Below, in pieces: positions 19,793-32,988 of a DNA stretch of 64,000 nucleotides. The stretch is from Alentia gelatinosa (Eukaryota; Annelida; Polychaeta; Phyllodocida; Polynoidae): positions 95,184,704-95,248,703 of the forward strand of contig OX465582.1 in the NCBI GenBank assembly GCA_950022655.1, in the 5' to 3' direction. The position numbers and the translations under genes are program-made. Position 1 is the first letter of the stretch. Every line of letters starts with the position of its first letter. The notes below the pieces were generated by a model. The model was not told the DNA's origin and did not search any database. It saw nothing but the letters and a program-made list of their open reading frames with translations.

Positions 19793-20588
19793 TATTTACA
19801 TTCTGTGTATCAGCAACTTTATGTCTAGATAAATGGTGTACATTGATATAAGGATGGGCAGTTTCTGAGGACAGGCTACTGTGATCTACTATCTGAATAG
19901 ATTAGTCATTAAAGTACTCCAGTTGTAAGGAGATTCTTCATCAGTTTGATTAGCAAAACATATTGTAATTATCATTATCATTTGATAAATTAACCAGTTG
20001 AATCTACAATCAAGAATAACATATAAGATGCTACTAACCAGATATGGGTTTCTTCGATGTACATACTGTACTACAGAGATCAAATGGGATGGTACCAATT
20101 CAGAAGTATGATTCATTACCACTGTTAGTCTTGAATCCGACAATGCCTAGCGAATTACTAGAAGTGTTTAGAGAAAGATAATCCGATTCTATTTATCCGC
20201 TGAACCATTCGGTGACACATTTCAAAAGTGATTTTCTCGGGATCAAACCTAGGATCCGCCATTTGCTGTGCCAACATCCCGGTAAGACTATGTAGACGTA
20301 GTACATAGACTGATATTTATAGCGCAACATGGACATAGTACACATATACATACGTGAGATATTGTATGAAACAGAGCAGGATCAAACAGTATTGTGAAAA
20401 CAGAAGTGATTTCATATTGTAACTTATCTTCGCCTTTGTGGCATATATCGTATTTTGACTTATATATTGACTTAAATCATGATTATCGTACATTTTTATA
20501 TAATGAGCTGTAACATATTGAGTGAAAAGTGTTCAGTTTGGTTTTAAAGAGTCTAATCTTTGTTTAAAATCCGATTTATTGTACTTTG
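19793..20588. other. AT-rich noncoding DNA
   Basis: No gene or recognised repeat is seen. Confidence 0.55.
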
Positions 20589-20589
20589 T

Positions 20590-20815
20590 TTCTTTCGATT
20601 TTACGTCCAGTCAACCATTATAGGTCCTTACCAGACTTCCTCATGGTTCTTTTACACCACAAGGGTGGTGAACAAATCTATATGATGAATTCAGGTAGAA
20701 ATCTCACCCCTATACATTTACTGAGGTGAGAGTTCTTTAATTCCCACACCACATAGACATGGTATGAGAAGGATTGGCCTTTGATATAGCAGTAAATCGA
20801 CCACTGCTGGGGGTG
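20590..20815 (-). mobile_element. SINE copy, 5' truncated, reverse
   Basis: The reverse complement carries the SINE body (AGCAGTGGTCGATTTACTGC, CATGTCTATGTGGTGTGGG, GGTGAGATTTCTACC) and an end with GACGT shortly before the tail. It lacks the tRNA-like head. Confidence 0.85.
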
Positions 20816-23800
20816 AAAGATCTTGTACTCAGTCTCTGATACTGAACATGTAGTTTTCTTCTTCTTTTATTCTTTTACCCTATATCCGATAAAGTATGTC
20901 TGATAACCAAGTTTTGGGCATTCTTTAAACAAAAGTAATGTGATGTTTTGCATGGAAACACGAACTTATGTTCGTTAGATAGAATATTAAAGCATTTTAA
21001 AATAGACATGAAATGTCAAATTATCTTGTTCGTGACTACGAGGGCATTTAGAAGATGGCTGGCGTGTCATATGTCAGAGCCTGTCGACATCCTGGAAACT
21101 GTTGATCATGCGAACCGTGGTTTCGTGCTTTCATACTTCCACTGGTCGCCTCTGGGAATAGAGAGACGAGAACTACTCAGTCATGATCAGTCAGGATAGT
21201 CGCAGGTAACTATGCCCTGCCCCCCTCCACCCCCAACACAGATGTACAACCTCATAAACTTCTCCTTTGCATGATGGATTTTATCGTTTATAGTGCAGAT
21301 GTATGGGAAAATGGCACATTATTGTCGACTGTTACGAATCCCCCTTTTAAAGCTTCCCAACTCAGTCCCTGACGAAGGCACGTGCCAGTGCCGAAACTAG
21401 TAGGACAAATTTGATTGTGAACCAACCGTACCTTACAAACTCTAATACAGATTGTTCATTAGTAATAAAATTGGGAATCAATGACAACAAGACAACTTGA
21501 TGGGTATTATTTGGTTAGTGACTCCATAAGTCATCATCCCCCTTTTAAATGTATGGGGGCCACAGTAAACAAACACCTATTGTTTCTAGGCTGTCGGAAT
21601 TAATGTATATTAACTGGCTAAGGCGAAATGATACGGCTGAATTATATTCTATATATCATTTTAAAGTTATTTCTAATTACCAAAAGTATAAAGCTTTGTG
21701 TCGTATATTCTACATTGTAGTGAGCGCATGTGTCGAAGTAAGCAAAACAGCCTTTCCTTTGGATTATTTAGAATGAGAAGTCATACTTGATTTATAGTTT
21801 TCAATTCCCCCATCCTGTCACAAAATCTAAAGCAAAAATTATCTAAGACCTTTATATATGTTATAACTACGTTTTATACTTATTGCCACTGACGAAATAA
21901 GCTAACGTCCGAATTAGCATGATCATTGTAGATGATATACCTTTGGTAATACACATTAGCCCAAAATATATGTAAAACGTAATATAAAGTTATGGCATAA
22001 ATGTATATGGTGTAGTGGAGTTTAGAAATACATGAAATTGTAAACTCTTGCTGCTATTCTTAATCGTGTAGGTTTCCAGTGGTATATGAACGTAAAACAA
22101 TATAATTGGTGATCCACCATTTAATACGTGTAAATGGGGTTGGGTAGGAGTGGGTTAGTTGTACCAGATAGGAGTGATCTTAATAAGTAGTGACACGGAT
22201 CTGAATTCTGTCACGCTGCCAAGTTCTCCGCTTCACCTTCCTATACCAGTCACTGATATATCACCAGGTCACGCTCTAGAGCTGACAGGTAGACAGCAAA
22301 CAAACAACGAGACAGGGTTATACAAGTAGACGGCAGGCTGAGGTGGACAAGTTCAGTGCTGCTAAGATATACGCAGATATTTGCGTACATATATGAATAC
22401 AACTTGTCCATGTATTACAGGTGTCAGTAAAAGGGAAGGTCACACATTTATCATGGAGACATCATTTTATTTATACATAACTGAAATAAAGACACTAACT
22501 ATACATGGATTGGTGGGTAGAAGATAGTCTGCTGATACCAAGAATTGTTCATGATTTTCAGTGGATAAAACTTGGGTTTTGTATTTTTTTGTATGTGGAA
22601 TAATCATATTCGATGAACAAACATCGTTCTTCCATACATTTTGTTAAATAACTAAAGATTGATATCAATGCGAATTTGAATCTATGAGATCTTTGCTAAC
22701 CAGAAAAGGCTAATGTTGTTTGCAACGTATATTCAGTAATTCTGTCAACATTCTAATTTTTTTTAAAGAAAAAAAATAGATATTTGGTAGCTAGCTAGTC
22801 ACTGGTTGTGCCACAAAATAGAGATTTCAGTTTTCCACTTTTTGGTGGGTACTTGCAGCTTTATCTCTGAGAATTAAAGAATAGGTAGTAACAGAATAGT
22901 TATGCCTCACAATGTGGGTAATCATCAGCAAATACCTTGCAAGCGGTAATAGTAGTAGCTATTGGCTGTTTGTCATTGAGATATATATAGATTGTCAGTG
23001 TCATTGCTCGCATTTGGCAAATGATACTAGTCACTCCAGTTTCCTACCACATTTTTTCGGACAACACTTTTTTCCTGACATCCCTGAACAAAAATATAAA
23101 GTAATTCAATATAAGATAAATAACAATATTAGAACAATAATTACAAGGCAGTACTATTAACGAGGCGTTATGAGTATTTTTTTCCGGCAGGGGATTATCA
23201 TTTTCCCCCTGAACGAATTGAGGATTATTTAGCAAATAATTACAAGGCAGTACTGTTAGCAAGATACATTCCTGTGAGGTTTGTGCTGGAAGTATTTTAA
23301 CTTCCCCTCAGTGCAGTAAGTGGGGGAATGCAGAGGTTTACATGGGGATCTCACCAAATGGACTCGTTACATAGCATACACATACACGTCTTTGCACAAA
23401 CATTCGGTCGGCTTCGTGCCAATGTTGAAGGGATGGTTCGTGGGTATGTGCTCTGGTGCTGGTGTGTCAGGACCATTTCACGTTTAGACCCAAAACGTAT
23501 TTGCCCTAACTAAAAGAAGTTTTTATTCCCGGTTGTGTACGGAAGTGTCTATTTTTTTTCTCATTTCAGCAAACATTTCTACCATTTCTTCCAATGTAAG
23601 ATTTTCCAATTACAGTAATTTATAAATCTAGATAATTACTTTCAATACAAATACAGGACGCATCGTGGAAGTTCCGCAGTCATTGCCATATTATTTAAAA
23701 AAAAAACCATAATCAAAAGTATCGAGATTACTCGAATCAAAAAACCAAACGTTGGATTGTTTATGAATTCGCTCACATGGTGAACCTACTATTCTATTTC

Positions 23801-24254
23801 TGGTTTTCCTTATTTCACAACCAGCTCCGACATAGTTTTCGCAGTGAGTAACCCAAAAACTTTACCCGGTTAACATGTTTTATGACATGTTCTATGACAT
23901 GGCACACATGCGAGCACCATGTGACTGTTAGACACATCTCCCTGCATCTTACAGCCAGATGTGTGGAGAGTGTCAGAACTGCTGTATCCATCATCTAGTA
24001 CCAGGTTCTAGTCTCTCTCATGCCCAGCTATGAGTATCTTGCTAAAGGGGGTGTTCCACTGGACCGACGGTAGCCGATTCCGTAGCCAGACAATCGCCGA
24101 TTATTATCGGATGCCCTAGAATTTCTCAAATCTTTGAAATGGTCATTTATCTAACTATTATTATCAGAATTAAATAAATTACAACATGTGAGCTTCCTCT
24201 TAAGGGCCCAGGAACAATTGATCGGGTGAGAAATCGGCCTGGTGGATTTTGCCC
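20816..24254. other. AT-rich noncoding stretch
   Basis: There is no convincing gene; the open frames at 20948, 21549 and 22912 are short and unrecognised. 21366-21402 holds a second, degenerate hammerhead-like motif (CTGACGA, GGCAC/GTGCC stem, GAAAC). ATAATTACAAGGCAGTACT occurs twice about 110 bp apart (near 23129 and 23239). Confidence 0.55.
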
Positions 24255-24258
24255 TTAA

Positions 24259-24525
24259 AGGGCCGATTCCACCAACACACACGATGTAGCAAGATTCGGC
24301 CCGATTTGGTTGTCTTGCTAGATCGGGCTAGGATTGAATCATCACGTGCCTATTTGTCGCGATGTGGCTTGAGGTGTCGCGGTGGTGTCGCACCAAAATA
24401 TACACCCGACTCCACTCGCCTACGTTTTGAGACTAGTGAGGTACGATACATCGCGACACAGTAAGACACTACAAGACATACCAAGATATACCACGGTAAA
24501 TCCATTCTGTTGGTGGAATCGGCCC
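24259..24525. mobile_element. TTAA MITE (AGGGCCGATTCCACCAAC ends)
   Basis: The left end GGGCCGATTCCACCAACAC and right end TGTTGGTGGAATCGGCCC are complementary. TTAA precedes the left end and ATAA follows the right. TTAAAGG at the edge recalls T2/Kolobok MITEs. A second copy is at 53865-54198. Confidence 0.75.
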
Positions 24526-24547
24526 ATAACAGTACTGACTTTGTACC

Positions 24548-24816
24548 GAGATGTCAGTTTTCCATTTTTCCGCGGAAATCCACTTTTTCATATTCATCAT
24601 ATGTAGTTGTTTTCCTTGTGTCAAACAAGGATGGTATTCATTTATCCTCATTTACGCTAATAAACACAGTGGTTTTAGCCTCCCTACAGACCCTTAGCCC
24701 CATGTCATGGCTGACATGGACATATTATCCAAGTTTTTCCGGTCTCTCAGAGGCAGAAAAATATATATGAAAAATTATTCCACTCTTTGACCTGACCCCA
24801 ACTGACATCCCTGTAG
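24548..24816. mobile_element. hAT-like MITE family H, decayed copy
   Basis: The left GAGATGTCAGTTTTCC and right AACTGACATCCCTG match the ends of the better preserved copies at 27276-27903, 32989-33212 and 47816-48090. All share interior sequence around CTCATTTACGC...CAGTGG except the 27276 copy, which is a different subfamily. Confidence 0.65.
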
Positions 24817-25257
24817 AATTTTATGATAAAAATTCAGACAGAAATCCTAGATGTTGTGAGTACTGCTTGGTTAGTGGCCATATACCATCATCTTTATGTG
24901 TATAATTTGTCAGGGTCCTTGCAACTACTATTCATTGGCAGAATAGAATATTGATGAATCACTATCAGTTGACATTATTGACAGACTAAAACATATTCCC
25001 TGGATGATGTGATGCATTTGACCAATGCAAACTGAGTTGGTAAAGGAACCACTAACCATGGAGTACTCACCATTTCCTGAATATTGTTAGACAGTTTTTA
25101 CATCTGTGTGAGGAAACATTGTATGCTGACACAGACCATTGTAGAAATGTGATGAACTAAGTCAATAGTAGAAGAAATCTTGTGGTTTTACCCTTCTGTT
25201 ACTAGTTTTGGCAGGTTAGGTCTGACTTCTTCAGGGAACAAGGGGATACTAAGTTTT
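24817..25257. other. Noncoding DNA
   Basis: No gene is seen. GGAACCACTAACCATGGAGTACTCAC near 25046 is also found, with changes, near 41796. Confidence 0.5.
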
Positions 25258-25547
25258 ATCTCAACTTTGGTATTCTTGTCCCATAGGCTTAACGTTGGGT
25301 ACTCGTTCTCCATGTCCCTATGGGTATTGCAGTCCGTTCTCCATGGTCTATATCCTGTGTTTCATCCATTCATTTTTAGTGTGCAGGGGTGAGATAAACA
25401 CAGAAAGCAACTCGTTTTGGTCAAAATCGTTCTTCTCCAAATCGTTCGAACGTTACATGATATTCACTCGGCTGTCGCCTCGTTTATATCACTCCGAATC
25501 AAACTTGTGGAGAATAACGAATTTGACCCATACTTGTTGGTTTCTTC
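25258..25547 (+). mobile_element. Compound foldback element F
   Basis: Module A (ATCTCAACTTTGG...GGCTTAACGTT...GGGGTGAGATAAA) is followed by a palindrome with arms AGCAACTCGTTTTGGTCAAA / TTTGACC...ACTTGTTGGTTTCT and tip CTCGGCTGTCGCCTCG. A partial second copy, starting CCATAGGCTTAACATC, follows at 25573-25770 with tip TATCGCCTCGTTC. Confidence 0.85.
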
Positions 25548-25775
25548 TTTATTATCATTATCTTAGCCTGGAATAAACGTCCATAGGCTTAACATCCGCA
25601 ACTCGTTCTCAACGGGCTTGTGAGTACGGTAACTCATTCTTAACGGGTGATAAACAGATAGATATTTCCAGAAAATCAGAAACCTTTTCGTGCTATCGCC
25701 TCGTTCATATTACTGCGCACTCCAAACTCGATGGCGAACGAGGACAGAGCCCAAACACTCATCAGTTTCTTTCTT

Positions 25776-26384
25776 ATTATTTCACGCCCCCTCCTGCTAA
25801 CCAAACCCTTACCCATGGCCTACATCTGCAGGTCCTTCTCCAGTGTGGGGTTGACTGAGGGCAGGGCTAGTTACCAGCCGCCACTCTCCTAACATAGGCT
25901 TCTTTCTCCCCTACCCTTAGAGCAGGGACTGTGTCGGGAGAGTGGCTCTAGGCGTGTTTGTTGTGGTGTGGAGCTGCAGTCTGTAGGATGTGCACACGTG
26001 TCGCTCACTGACCACGGCTACTGGAGGAGATGAGGCCAGCCCCAGCGCGGAACGTGCTGATTATAGGTACCCTGTGAGTGTTCACCACGATGTGATACAG
26101 CTGTGTTGTAAAGCCCATAAGTCAGTGACATCTACCACCGATTCTCACCGATCCAGTCGAAGATTTGAATCGGGAACATAAATGTTGCTGTCTGATACCC
26201 ACAAATATTCTTCCCAATCACACCCTCCTCCCTTTAAAACCTCGTAAAACGAACAAATTGAGATAAAAAAGAGCGGTCAGGAGCCCAGCTCGGCTGGGCC
26301 CCGGGCCGGATGATAGGCCTTAATAGACAATAATGCAAAGTTTGATAACTTCTGTTCTATATAAGATATCAGAAAACTGTTTTC
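25776..26384. other. Noncoding DNA
   Basis: This stretch is moderately GC-rich around 25840-26060, with no recognisable exon. Confidence 0.45.
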
Positions 26385-26710
26385 AGACTTATAATCCGTA
26401 TTTACTGTAAATACGCACCTTTCGCCATATAACATAAAAATACTGTACGGACCACTGGTCCATACATGAAAATACGAACTACCTACCCATACATGTTTAT
26501 TAAAATATTGGTTGTTGCCAAATGAAATTAATGATTTCTTTAAAATTTTGGGTATATAGTAAATATAACGTCCAACCATGTTTGTACAAGTCACAGAACT
26601 TGATGATGATTTACAGTCTGTACAGAACTCAGCGTAAACGCCTCATTCTGTACAAACCGTAAATTACCATCTCGTTCTGTGACTTGTACAGCATGGTCAG
26701 GACGTTCTAT
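26385..26710. repeat. Foldback element G
   Basis: Arms GTCACAGAACTTGATGATGA... and ...ACCATCTCGTTCTGTGAC enclose TGTACAGAACTCAGCG / CGCCTCATTCTGTACA. The same element is at 63100-63438 and, internally deleted, at 47396-47515. The left part includes ACTGTACGGACCACTGGTCC, itself self-complementary. Confidence 0.8.
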
Positions 26711-26933
26711 ATAAGTATTGGAACAGGGTTCAGTACACAATTTATAATGCATAGAGAGCAGCATTTCGTTATCATCAAATATAGTGCATGGGTATATAAT
26801 GAAATACTTCCTGTCACAGATTGGCCTGACGGTAGTTATTACATCCTGAGTAGCGTTATGTATCTATAGACTGAGGACATAGGTATATAATCCCAAGAGT
26901 ATAAAGATATTTATCCTACCTCTCATTAAAACG

Positions 26934-27190
26934 CCATAGGCTTAACATGGGATTTGTTTATGTCACAGGTGTGTGACATAAAGTGTTGTTTATGTCACTA
27001 CTTTCTAATGCTGAAAAAATGTGGAAACGGGGTAGGATAGAATCTAGACGCCACTCGTTTGAGTTTGAGTTTATTCATGTCACTAAATTTGTTGGCTCTG
27101 TAATATCACTCGTCTTTGACTCGTGAAATCACAGAGCCAACAAAATGTGTGACAGAAATAGACTCAGACTCAAACTCGTGACGTCTCTTG
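26934..27190. repeat. Foldback element related to F
   Basis: It starts CCATAGGCTTAACATGGG like module A, contains GGGGTAGGATAGA, then a palindrome (GACGCCACTCGTTTGAGTTT ... AACTCGTGACGTC) with inner stem TTGTTGGCTCTGT / ACAGAGCCAACAA and tip CTCGTCTTTGACTCG. Confidence 0.75.
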
Positions 27191-27275
27191 ATAATACATA
27201 TAAAAACCCTTTTCAGCGAAATGACTGGAAATAATAGTAAGTTGATAAAGTTAACAAACTTTATGACTTTAAATT

Positions 27276-27903
27276 CAGGGATGCCAGTTTGTAGGATTTT
27301 GCCTACATGTAGGATTTTCATTCTAGTCTAAAACATATATGGAAACTTCAAGAAATTGTATATGTTTTAAGAACAATATAGACTCCAGCTTTTCTAAATC
27401 TTATATAAACTTGTTTTGTAATCAAAAATTTTAAATCAGCTACCCTACAGCGCACACAGTTAGAAAGCCTATAAGCCTAGAGCTGTAGGATGGTAGGATT
27501 TCTGTAGGAAATCCTCCTATGGACAAGGAAAACCAGAATGCTGACATCTGATTGGCTTAAAATATGTCATGTGAGAATTCAATTATGGGGGCCTTATCAA
27601 GTGTAAAAAGAAATCAGAGGAATACCTTATGAACTTGTAAAGATTTTTTGCAGAATATAGAACTGATAATGTGTTGTAATCTATTCCAAATGGATTTCTT
27701 TGAATAGTTCCCCATTTAGTGCAGAACTACACATAGACCGACTCTCAGAGCAGATAACCAGATATCATATACTACCAGTCTATATCCAAGGATCTGCTGG
27801 GAGGGTGATGGGGATTCCCCTACAGCATGTGCGTTTTAGGTGATACATAGACTGGCCTCAGTCCCTATGTAGGATTTTTTCCTCACCCCAACTGGCATCC
27901 CTG
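27276..27903. mobile_element. hAT-like MITE with 8-bp target duplication
   Basis: The ends CAGGGATGCCAGTTTG and CAACTGGCATCCCTG are complementary. The flanks TTTAAATT (27268-27275) and TTTAAATA (27904-27911) match at 7 of 8 bases, the hAT pattern. There is no transposase inside. Related ends occur at 50997 and 51208-51730. Confidence 0.8.
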
Positions 27904-28185
27904 TTTAAATACTTATCACTTGTTGAAACAACTGTGGCAGATAAAGATGATATTAGTTGGGGACGTCTTCTACATACAATCAAACTAATGACCACTATCA
28001 TATCTAAAGTGTGTGTTTATGCTAGTTGTGTCCTGATGAGTAGATGACGAAATAAACAGTACCAGAAAGGGGAGTCTGCACATTCCATGAATATGTCAGA
28101 AATCTCAAAAGAAAGTACAAATCACAAGTAAATATGGATTCTGTATTTGGAACATTGGAACATCTTCAATACACCAAGATTGAAA

Positions 28186-28334
28186 TACAGAAAAACCCCG
28201 CTTCTGAGACACTCCGCTTAAGGAGACAATTTGCTCGGAACAGAAATTTGTATTTAGTTTATTTTAACCCCGCTTAAAGGGACACTTTGCTCAGAACGGA
28301 GGATGGCCCCTCAAGCGGGGTTTTACTGTAAATA
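28186..28334. mobile_element. pogo-like MITE, short
   Basis: TACAGAAAAACCCCGCTT at the left and AAGCGGGGTTTTACTGTA at the right. The flanking DNA up to 28670 is T-rich and noncoding. Confidence 0.75.
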
Positions 28335-28671
28335 GAATGCGCCCTTTTGACATTAGTTTCTAAAAATATGTTTTTTTTGTTTTTTTTTGTTTTTTTATTT
28401 TTATATAAATTTTTTTAATGTTTTTTTAGCTTCAACCTTTAGGTCGGTGTTATCTGCCCAAGCAGCATTTTCTTTGTAAAATCACTCATACACATTCAAT
28501 CGCATCTCTGTTGTAAGTTTACAGATCTCTTCGATAATCAAGTATATATGTATATTGTATATGATATAATAGAATTTTTGAACTGAGATACACGACTAGT
28601 GGCAAGGTATGGCACAGTTCAAGTTTAATGTCTCACAACATTGAATGACCAGAGGAATGACAGAGAAACAT

Positions 28672-28858
28672 GTTTACAGAATCACCATGGTCATCTCTGA
28701 CACAGGAACATGTATACAGAACCACCATGGTCATCTCTGACACAGGAACATGTATACAGCATCATCATGGTCAACCCTTGACACAGGAACATGTATACAG
28801 AATCACCACGGTCATCTCGGACACAGGAACATGTATACAGAATCACCACAGTCATCTC
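28672..28858 (+). repeat. 40-bp tandem repeat, about five units
   Basis: Units of the form ATCACCATGGTCATCTCTGA + CACAGGAACATGTATACAGA are repeated with few changes. Confidence 0.9.
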
Positions 28859-29595
28859 TCCGCATACACTTCTAACGAGAGGATTTCCGCTGCCCTCTCA
28901 ATTAGCCAGACATGTGTGTGGGCTTGGGTCTAGACTCGTTAAAATCTCCGGGTTCGCACAGACAGCTCGGACCAGACCAGCCCTGAACAAGCTTACAGCT
29001 CTGTGGACACAGGGCCAGGGTTACACAGGGTGTATGCTTAGTAAGCCGCAGGGGCTGGCGTACGTACTACCCAGTAATGGACCTATGGTATGTGGGTGTT
29101 GCCCACTGTTACATAGTGACTGGCCTCAATGGCTGTGAGCCTGGAGCTGTCACATGTGACAGCATGGACAGACTGGTTGGCACTCACACTGTCAGGAGAA
29201 TTAAAGGCAGCCAGTGGACCTGTCACAGATAGCCCATGGTAGGGCTCAGTGAATAGGGCCTGTCGAGGACATAGACTCAGGCTGTGATGTGACGAGTCAC
29301 AGGGTTTACTGGCATCTGTTTCGCTGTATTTTTTATGGTTTCTTTTAGGGTTTTTGTTTAGGTTACGATCATACATAAATTTCTCCAAACTGAGCTGGCG
29401 CCTAGCCTGGAAGCCTGGCTTATGTGTTCACTCACATATAAGGCCAGGTAACGCCCGCCATTTTTGTGCATTATGGGTAATGCCCACCATTTTTCTGTTG
29501 CATCATGGGTAACAGCCGCCACTTTTACACTGGTTTACCCCCCTAGAGGGCATGGTGAAAGAAACATCTTTTATCTTTTGAAAAGTTGTTACTAC
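28859..29595. other. Noncoding DNA
   Basis: Mixed-composition sequence without a recognisable exon. 29411-29450 holds a weak inverted repeat (AGCCTGGCTTATGTG / CACATATAAGGCCAGG). Confidence 0.5.
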
Positions 29596-31060
29596 TTTTT
29601 TTCTTTTTTTTGTAAACTTTATTCATTCTGCCATAGGCAGTTCTTCCATGAAAGTTACAATTGGAAACAACAATTGTCAAACAGAGAATACAGTACAGTA
29701 TAATACAAAGTAAAGGTGAATATGAGAATAATGAAAAATCATGAAAGTCTTATTAGTTAGTCAGCATCATGTCGGCAGACATTACAATAGCCATAACACT
29801 CAGTTCCTTTTCCACCAACTTCTTGAAGGCAGACTTGGTTGGCGCATGTTGTGCTACAGGGCTTAGTTTATTCCACAATGTTTCACCTCGGTAGGTGGGG
29901 CTTTTTTTAAAACCGGTATTTCTGAAAATGAACTGCTTGAACTTGACATTTCTGTCACTGCGGGTGTTACATAATAGCACATCCAGGTTTTTGTCATCCT
30001 TCGACCGCTTATACATAAGGCAAAGTAGTTGCCGATCTCACCTTATCTTAAGTTTCTCAGTTTTGCAGATCACATGTAGGTCGTCTACTCTTATGTCCCT
30101 AGGACGCCTCCTTAAAACAGTCCGTAGTCCCCTATTTTGTAGGCGCTGGAGCTTAGCAATATCACTGGAATTGGCGCCATCAAAAAGAAAACATGCGTAT
30201 TCCATCACCGGTCTAATAGTGCTCAAGTAGACAAGCCTTGCCGTTTGGTCTGTTAGCATATTTCTTATTTTCGCAAGCTTAAAAAGCCGGGAATTAACAC
30301 TTTTTCTTACTGATTTCATATGGTCCTTAAGATTTAAAGCAGAGTCTAATTGCACACCAAGATACCTATATGTACTACAGTGAGGTAATATCATACCATT
30401 ACAGTCAAGCCGCAGTTCGTTCAACCTCCGTAGCCTGGGTTTGGTTCCAAACCAGCAAGTCATGGTTTTCTTATAGTTTATTGTCATACCATTTTCACCA
30501 CACCACTTGGCAGTATGTTTCACCCCAGCTTCTAGTCTTGACGCAGCTACTTCATCATTTAAAGCAGCCGAGTATATAACTAAATCGTCAGCATATTGTA
30601 TGCTGTTGCAGTCTTTAATACCATTACACAAATCATTGATATACAGAATGAATAGTAGTGGGCCCAGCACTGACCCTTGGGGCACTCCAAAATGTACGAC
30701 CTCGGTATTAGAAATTAGACCATTTATCCTAGTAACTTGTTTTCGACCGGTTAGGTAGTTTTCTATCCATGTTGAGTAACCTAGAGGCAAGTTAAAAGTA
30801 TGGGTGAGTTTAGCTAGGAGGAGATGATGTGGGACACAGTCAAAGGCCTTTCGGATGTCAACAAAACAGGTTGCGGTGACATTTGCCCTGTCGCGTGCGC
30901 GATACAGGTCTGAGGTGAAGTTGTAAAGAGCATCCGCCGTGCCTCTGGCCGGTCTAAAGCCGAACTGGGCTTCGCTAATAAGATTTCTATTATCAACATA
31001 ACTGTAGATTCGTTGATGGATTATCTTTTCCAGAATTTTTATAACTTCATTTTTATAACT
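29596..31060 (-). pseudogene. LINE (non-LTR) retrotransposon, 5' truncated
   Basis: The minus strand encodes reverse transcriptase from motif 2 onward: EAQFGFRPARGTADALYNF, FVDIRKAFDCVPHHLL, GVPQGSVLGPLLFILYINDL and YADD. It continues into a thumb and a C-terminal tail with LWNKLSPVAQHAP, ending at 29753. One in-frame TGA at 30038-30040 (KLKIR-stop-DRQLLCLMYKR), probably CGA to TGA decay, breaks it. The 3' end has AATAAAG and a poly(A) tract (29596-29611 as T on plus). Translation stops upstream at about 31061, beside a doubled TTTTTATAACTTCA. The endonuclease and N-terminal part are missing. The clade is Jockey/CR1-like and not resolved further. Confidence 0.92.
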
Positions 31061-31669
31061 TCATTTTGTTTAAAAATGGTACATCATAAACAAGTACTAG
31101 TAAGTTATTTGAGGAACCTCGTGAAGGAAAGAGATTGTGCTGGTTCTCCTTGCCACTGCAAATCAGCAGGGTAGCAGTGAAAGTTCTAGGTTGATCACAT
31201 GTTGCTCTCACTTGGCGTTACCTGTCCCATTGTTTAATGGGGCAGGGAATCAGTCTAGGCTGGCACCGTTCTACCACTTGGTCCCTCATAGTAGCAATAC
31301 CGTACAATCTATTTATATTTGTTATGCTACGGAGTAGTGACAGTAGTAGCTATTTCATCCATAATAGACTTGTACCTTTTGATATGTAATGATGAGAGAG
31401 AAAATCCAGTTCCAATATCGTCAACTAATACTTGAAGTAGTGTGGTAATTTTTTCATTCATACCCTTATAATACTTGAAGTAGTACCTTTTTCACTGCCG
31501 AAGGTAAATGCTAGAATGAAATAATCATTTTCACAGTCCGGACTAGCCCGTTTTCCTCATGATAATTACCAGATGTTTCCTGCTTGTTTTTTGAATGCTA
31601 ACATTAATTCACAAGGTAAACTTTACTTTTTCAGTTAACTAATATTATTATGCTGGTCTCTACAGCATA
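31061..31669. other. Noncoding DNA
   Basis: No gene is seen. AATACTTGAAGTAGT is repeated at 31428 and 31471. Confidence 0.5.
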
Positions 31670-31835
31670 GGGGCCATCCATAAAATATGTACGCAGAATT
31701 TCTTAAATGTGGGCTCGCCAACTCCCCTTCCCAATCTTGTATGCAATAGAACAAAGGAGGAGCATACAAAGAATTTCCAAAAAAACACACCTCCACCCCC
31801 TGACCCTGAGTGTGTACATACTGCATGGATAGCCC
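31670..31835. mobile_element. MITE family M with ATA flanks
   Basis: GGGGCCATCCATAAAATATG and CATACTGCATGGATAGCCC form the ends, and ATA lies directly outside both, suggesting a 3-bp target duplication. A 3-bp target would fit Zator-type elements, but this is only suggestive. Confidence 0.75.
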
Positions 31836-31989
31836 ATATCTATTTCTTTGGTAAGACGAGGTAGGAACACCTTAGCCCGGAAGCCTCGCCTGTCTGGAGA
31901 CACGTTAGGCCAGCTAGCGGCCATTGTTCTGGTGCATTGTGAGATTACACCGAGTTAGCATGCTGATCAATACTATAAAGAAACATCAC

Positions 31990-32440
31990 AAAATGTCATA
32001 TGGTTGTTTATATGGCGTGAGTTGTCTTCGCAGAATGATATCACGAAGCAGAGCTGAGTGATGTCTGTAGCAGAAGACAACAAATGCCTTGTAAACACTC
32101 AAATGAAACTGATTTTCTCCTACCCTGTCACATGTTTTTAATACCATATGTCATGTGTGGCATATAAATATTTCATGGTATATTTCATATGAGTGTTTAT
32201 ATTGTGTGAGTTGTCTTTGTGGAATGATATCACGAAGCGGAGCTGAGCGATATCTATAGCAGAAGATAATAAACGGCATGTAAACAATTATATGGAATTG
32301 AGTGACGTTTGGATTTTATCCAACCCTGTCACATGTTTTTAACATCATATGTCACCATTGGCATATAAATATTTCATGGCATAACCATGGCATACAGTCA
32401 CACCATGTTAAGTCCATGGAGATTTATATGAGGGGTAGGA
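31990..32440. repeat. Two tandem foldback units
   Basis: Two related units (about 31990-32185 and 32190-32440) each contain a palindrome around GATATCACGAAGCRGAGCTGAG (split across the tip), followed by CCTACCCTGTCACATGTTTTT and AATATTTCATGG. On the minus strand the tip reads CTCAGCTCYGCTTCGTG, as in element F. Confidence 0.75.
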
Positions 32441-32709
32441 TAAAATCACCAATGACACCATCGGCCGAAATAATGTTTACTAGATCTATCTTGTTGTCTG
32501 ATAAATATACAGCCATGAAGGAAGTGAAACACTTTGCTGGGGTGCATTGACTGCAGCCCCGTGTTGAATTATTGATTCGGTGGCCGCCCGTTACTTCATT
32601 AATAGGGAGATGGCGTACACCCTGAGGGTGAGTGTTGTAATTAGACCCTGGAGTAAAGCCAGTCATAGACGACACGTAATGTGCCTGCGTCGTACATGTA
32701 TAGACATCC

Positions 32710-32958
32710 TATAGGGCACAGAGTGATTGCTAGTTCCGCCATCATCCGCCAGGAAATTGTAAGATAGCGGTACTGTAGTCAGGGGGGCAACCACTATTAT
32801 CTGTTATTATATTCTATAGATAATATTGAGACGAGGCTAAAATCCCACCAAAATATTCATGATTAAATCCATTGATAATTGGTCCCTCCACCTAGTGTTT
32901 TGTTGGCGTTGGGAGGCAAGATGGCCGCCCCCATAGCACAACAGCTATGTGCCCTATA
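32710..32958. mobile_element. Element B (TATAGGGCACA ends), complete copy
   Basis: The left TATAGGGCACAGAGTGATTG and right AGCTATGTGCCCTATA share inverted ends. The interior has CCGCCATCATCCGCCAGGAA and GGCAAGATGGCCGCC. Other copies lie at 42578-43062, 54555-55016 and 57380-57455. Its left end is amplified into the satellite at 56410-57260. Confidence 0.8.
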
Positions 32959-32988
32959 CACTCCAACCAAGAAAGTGGTATTATGCAG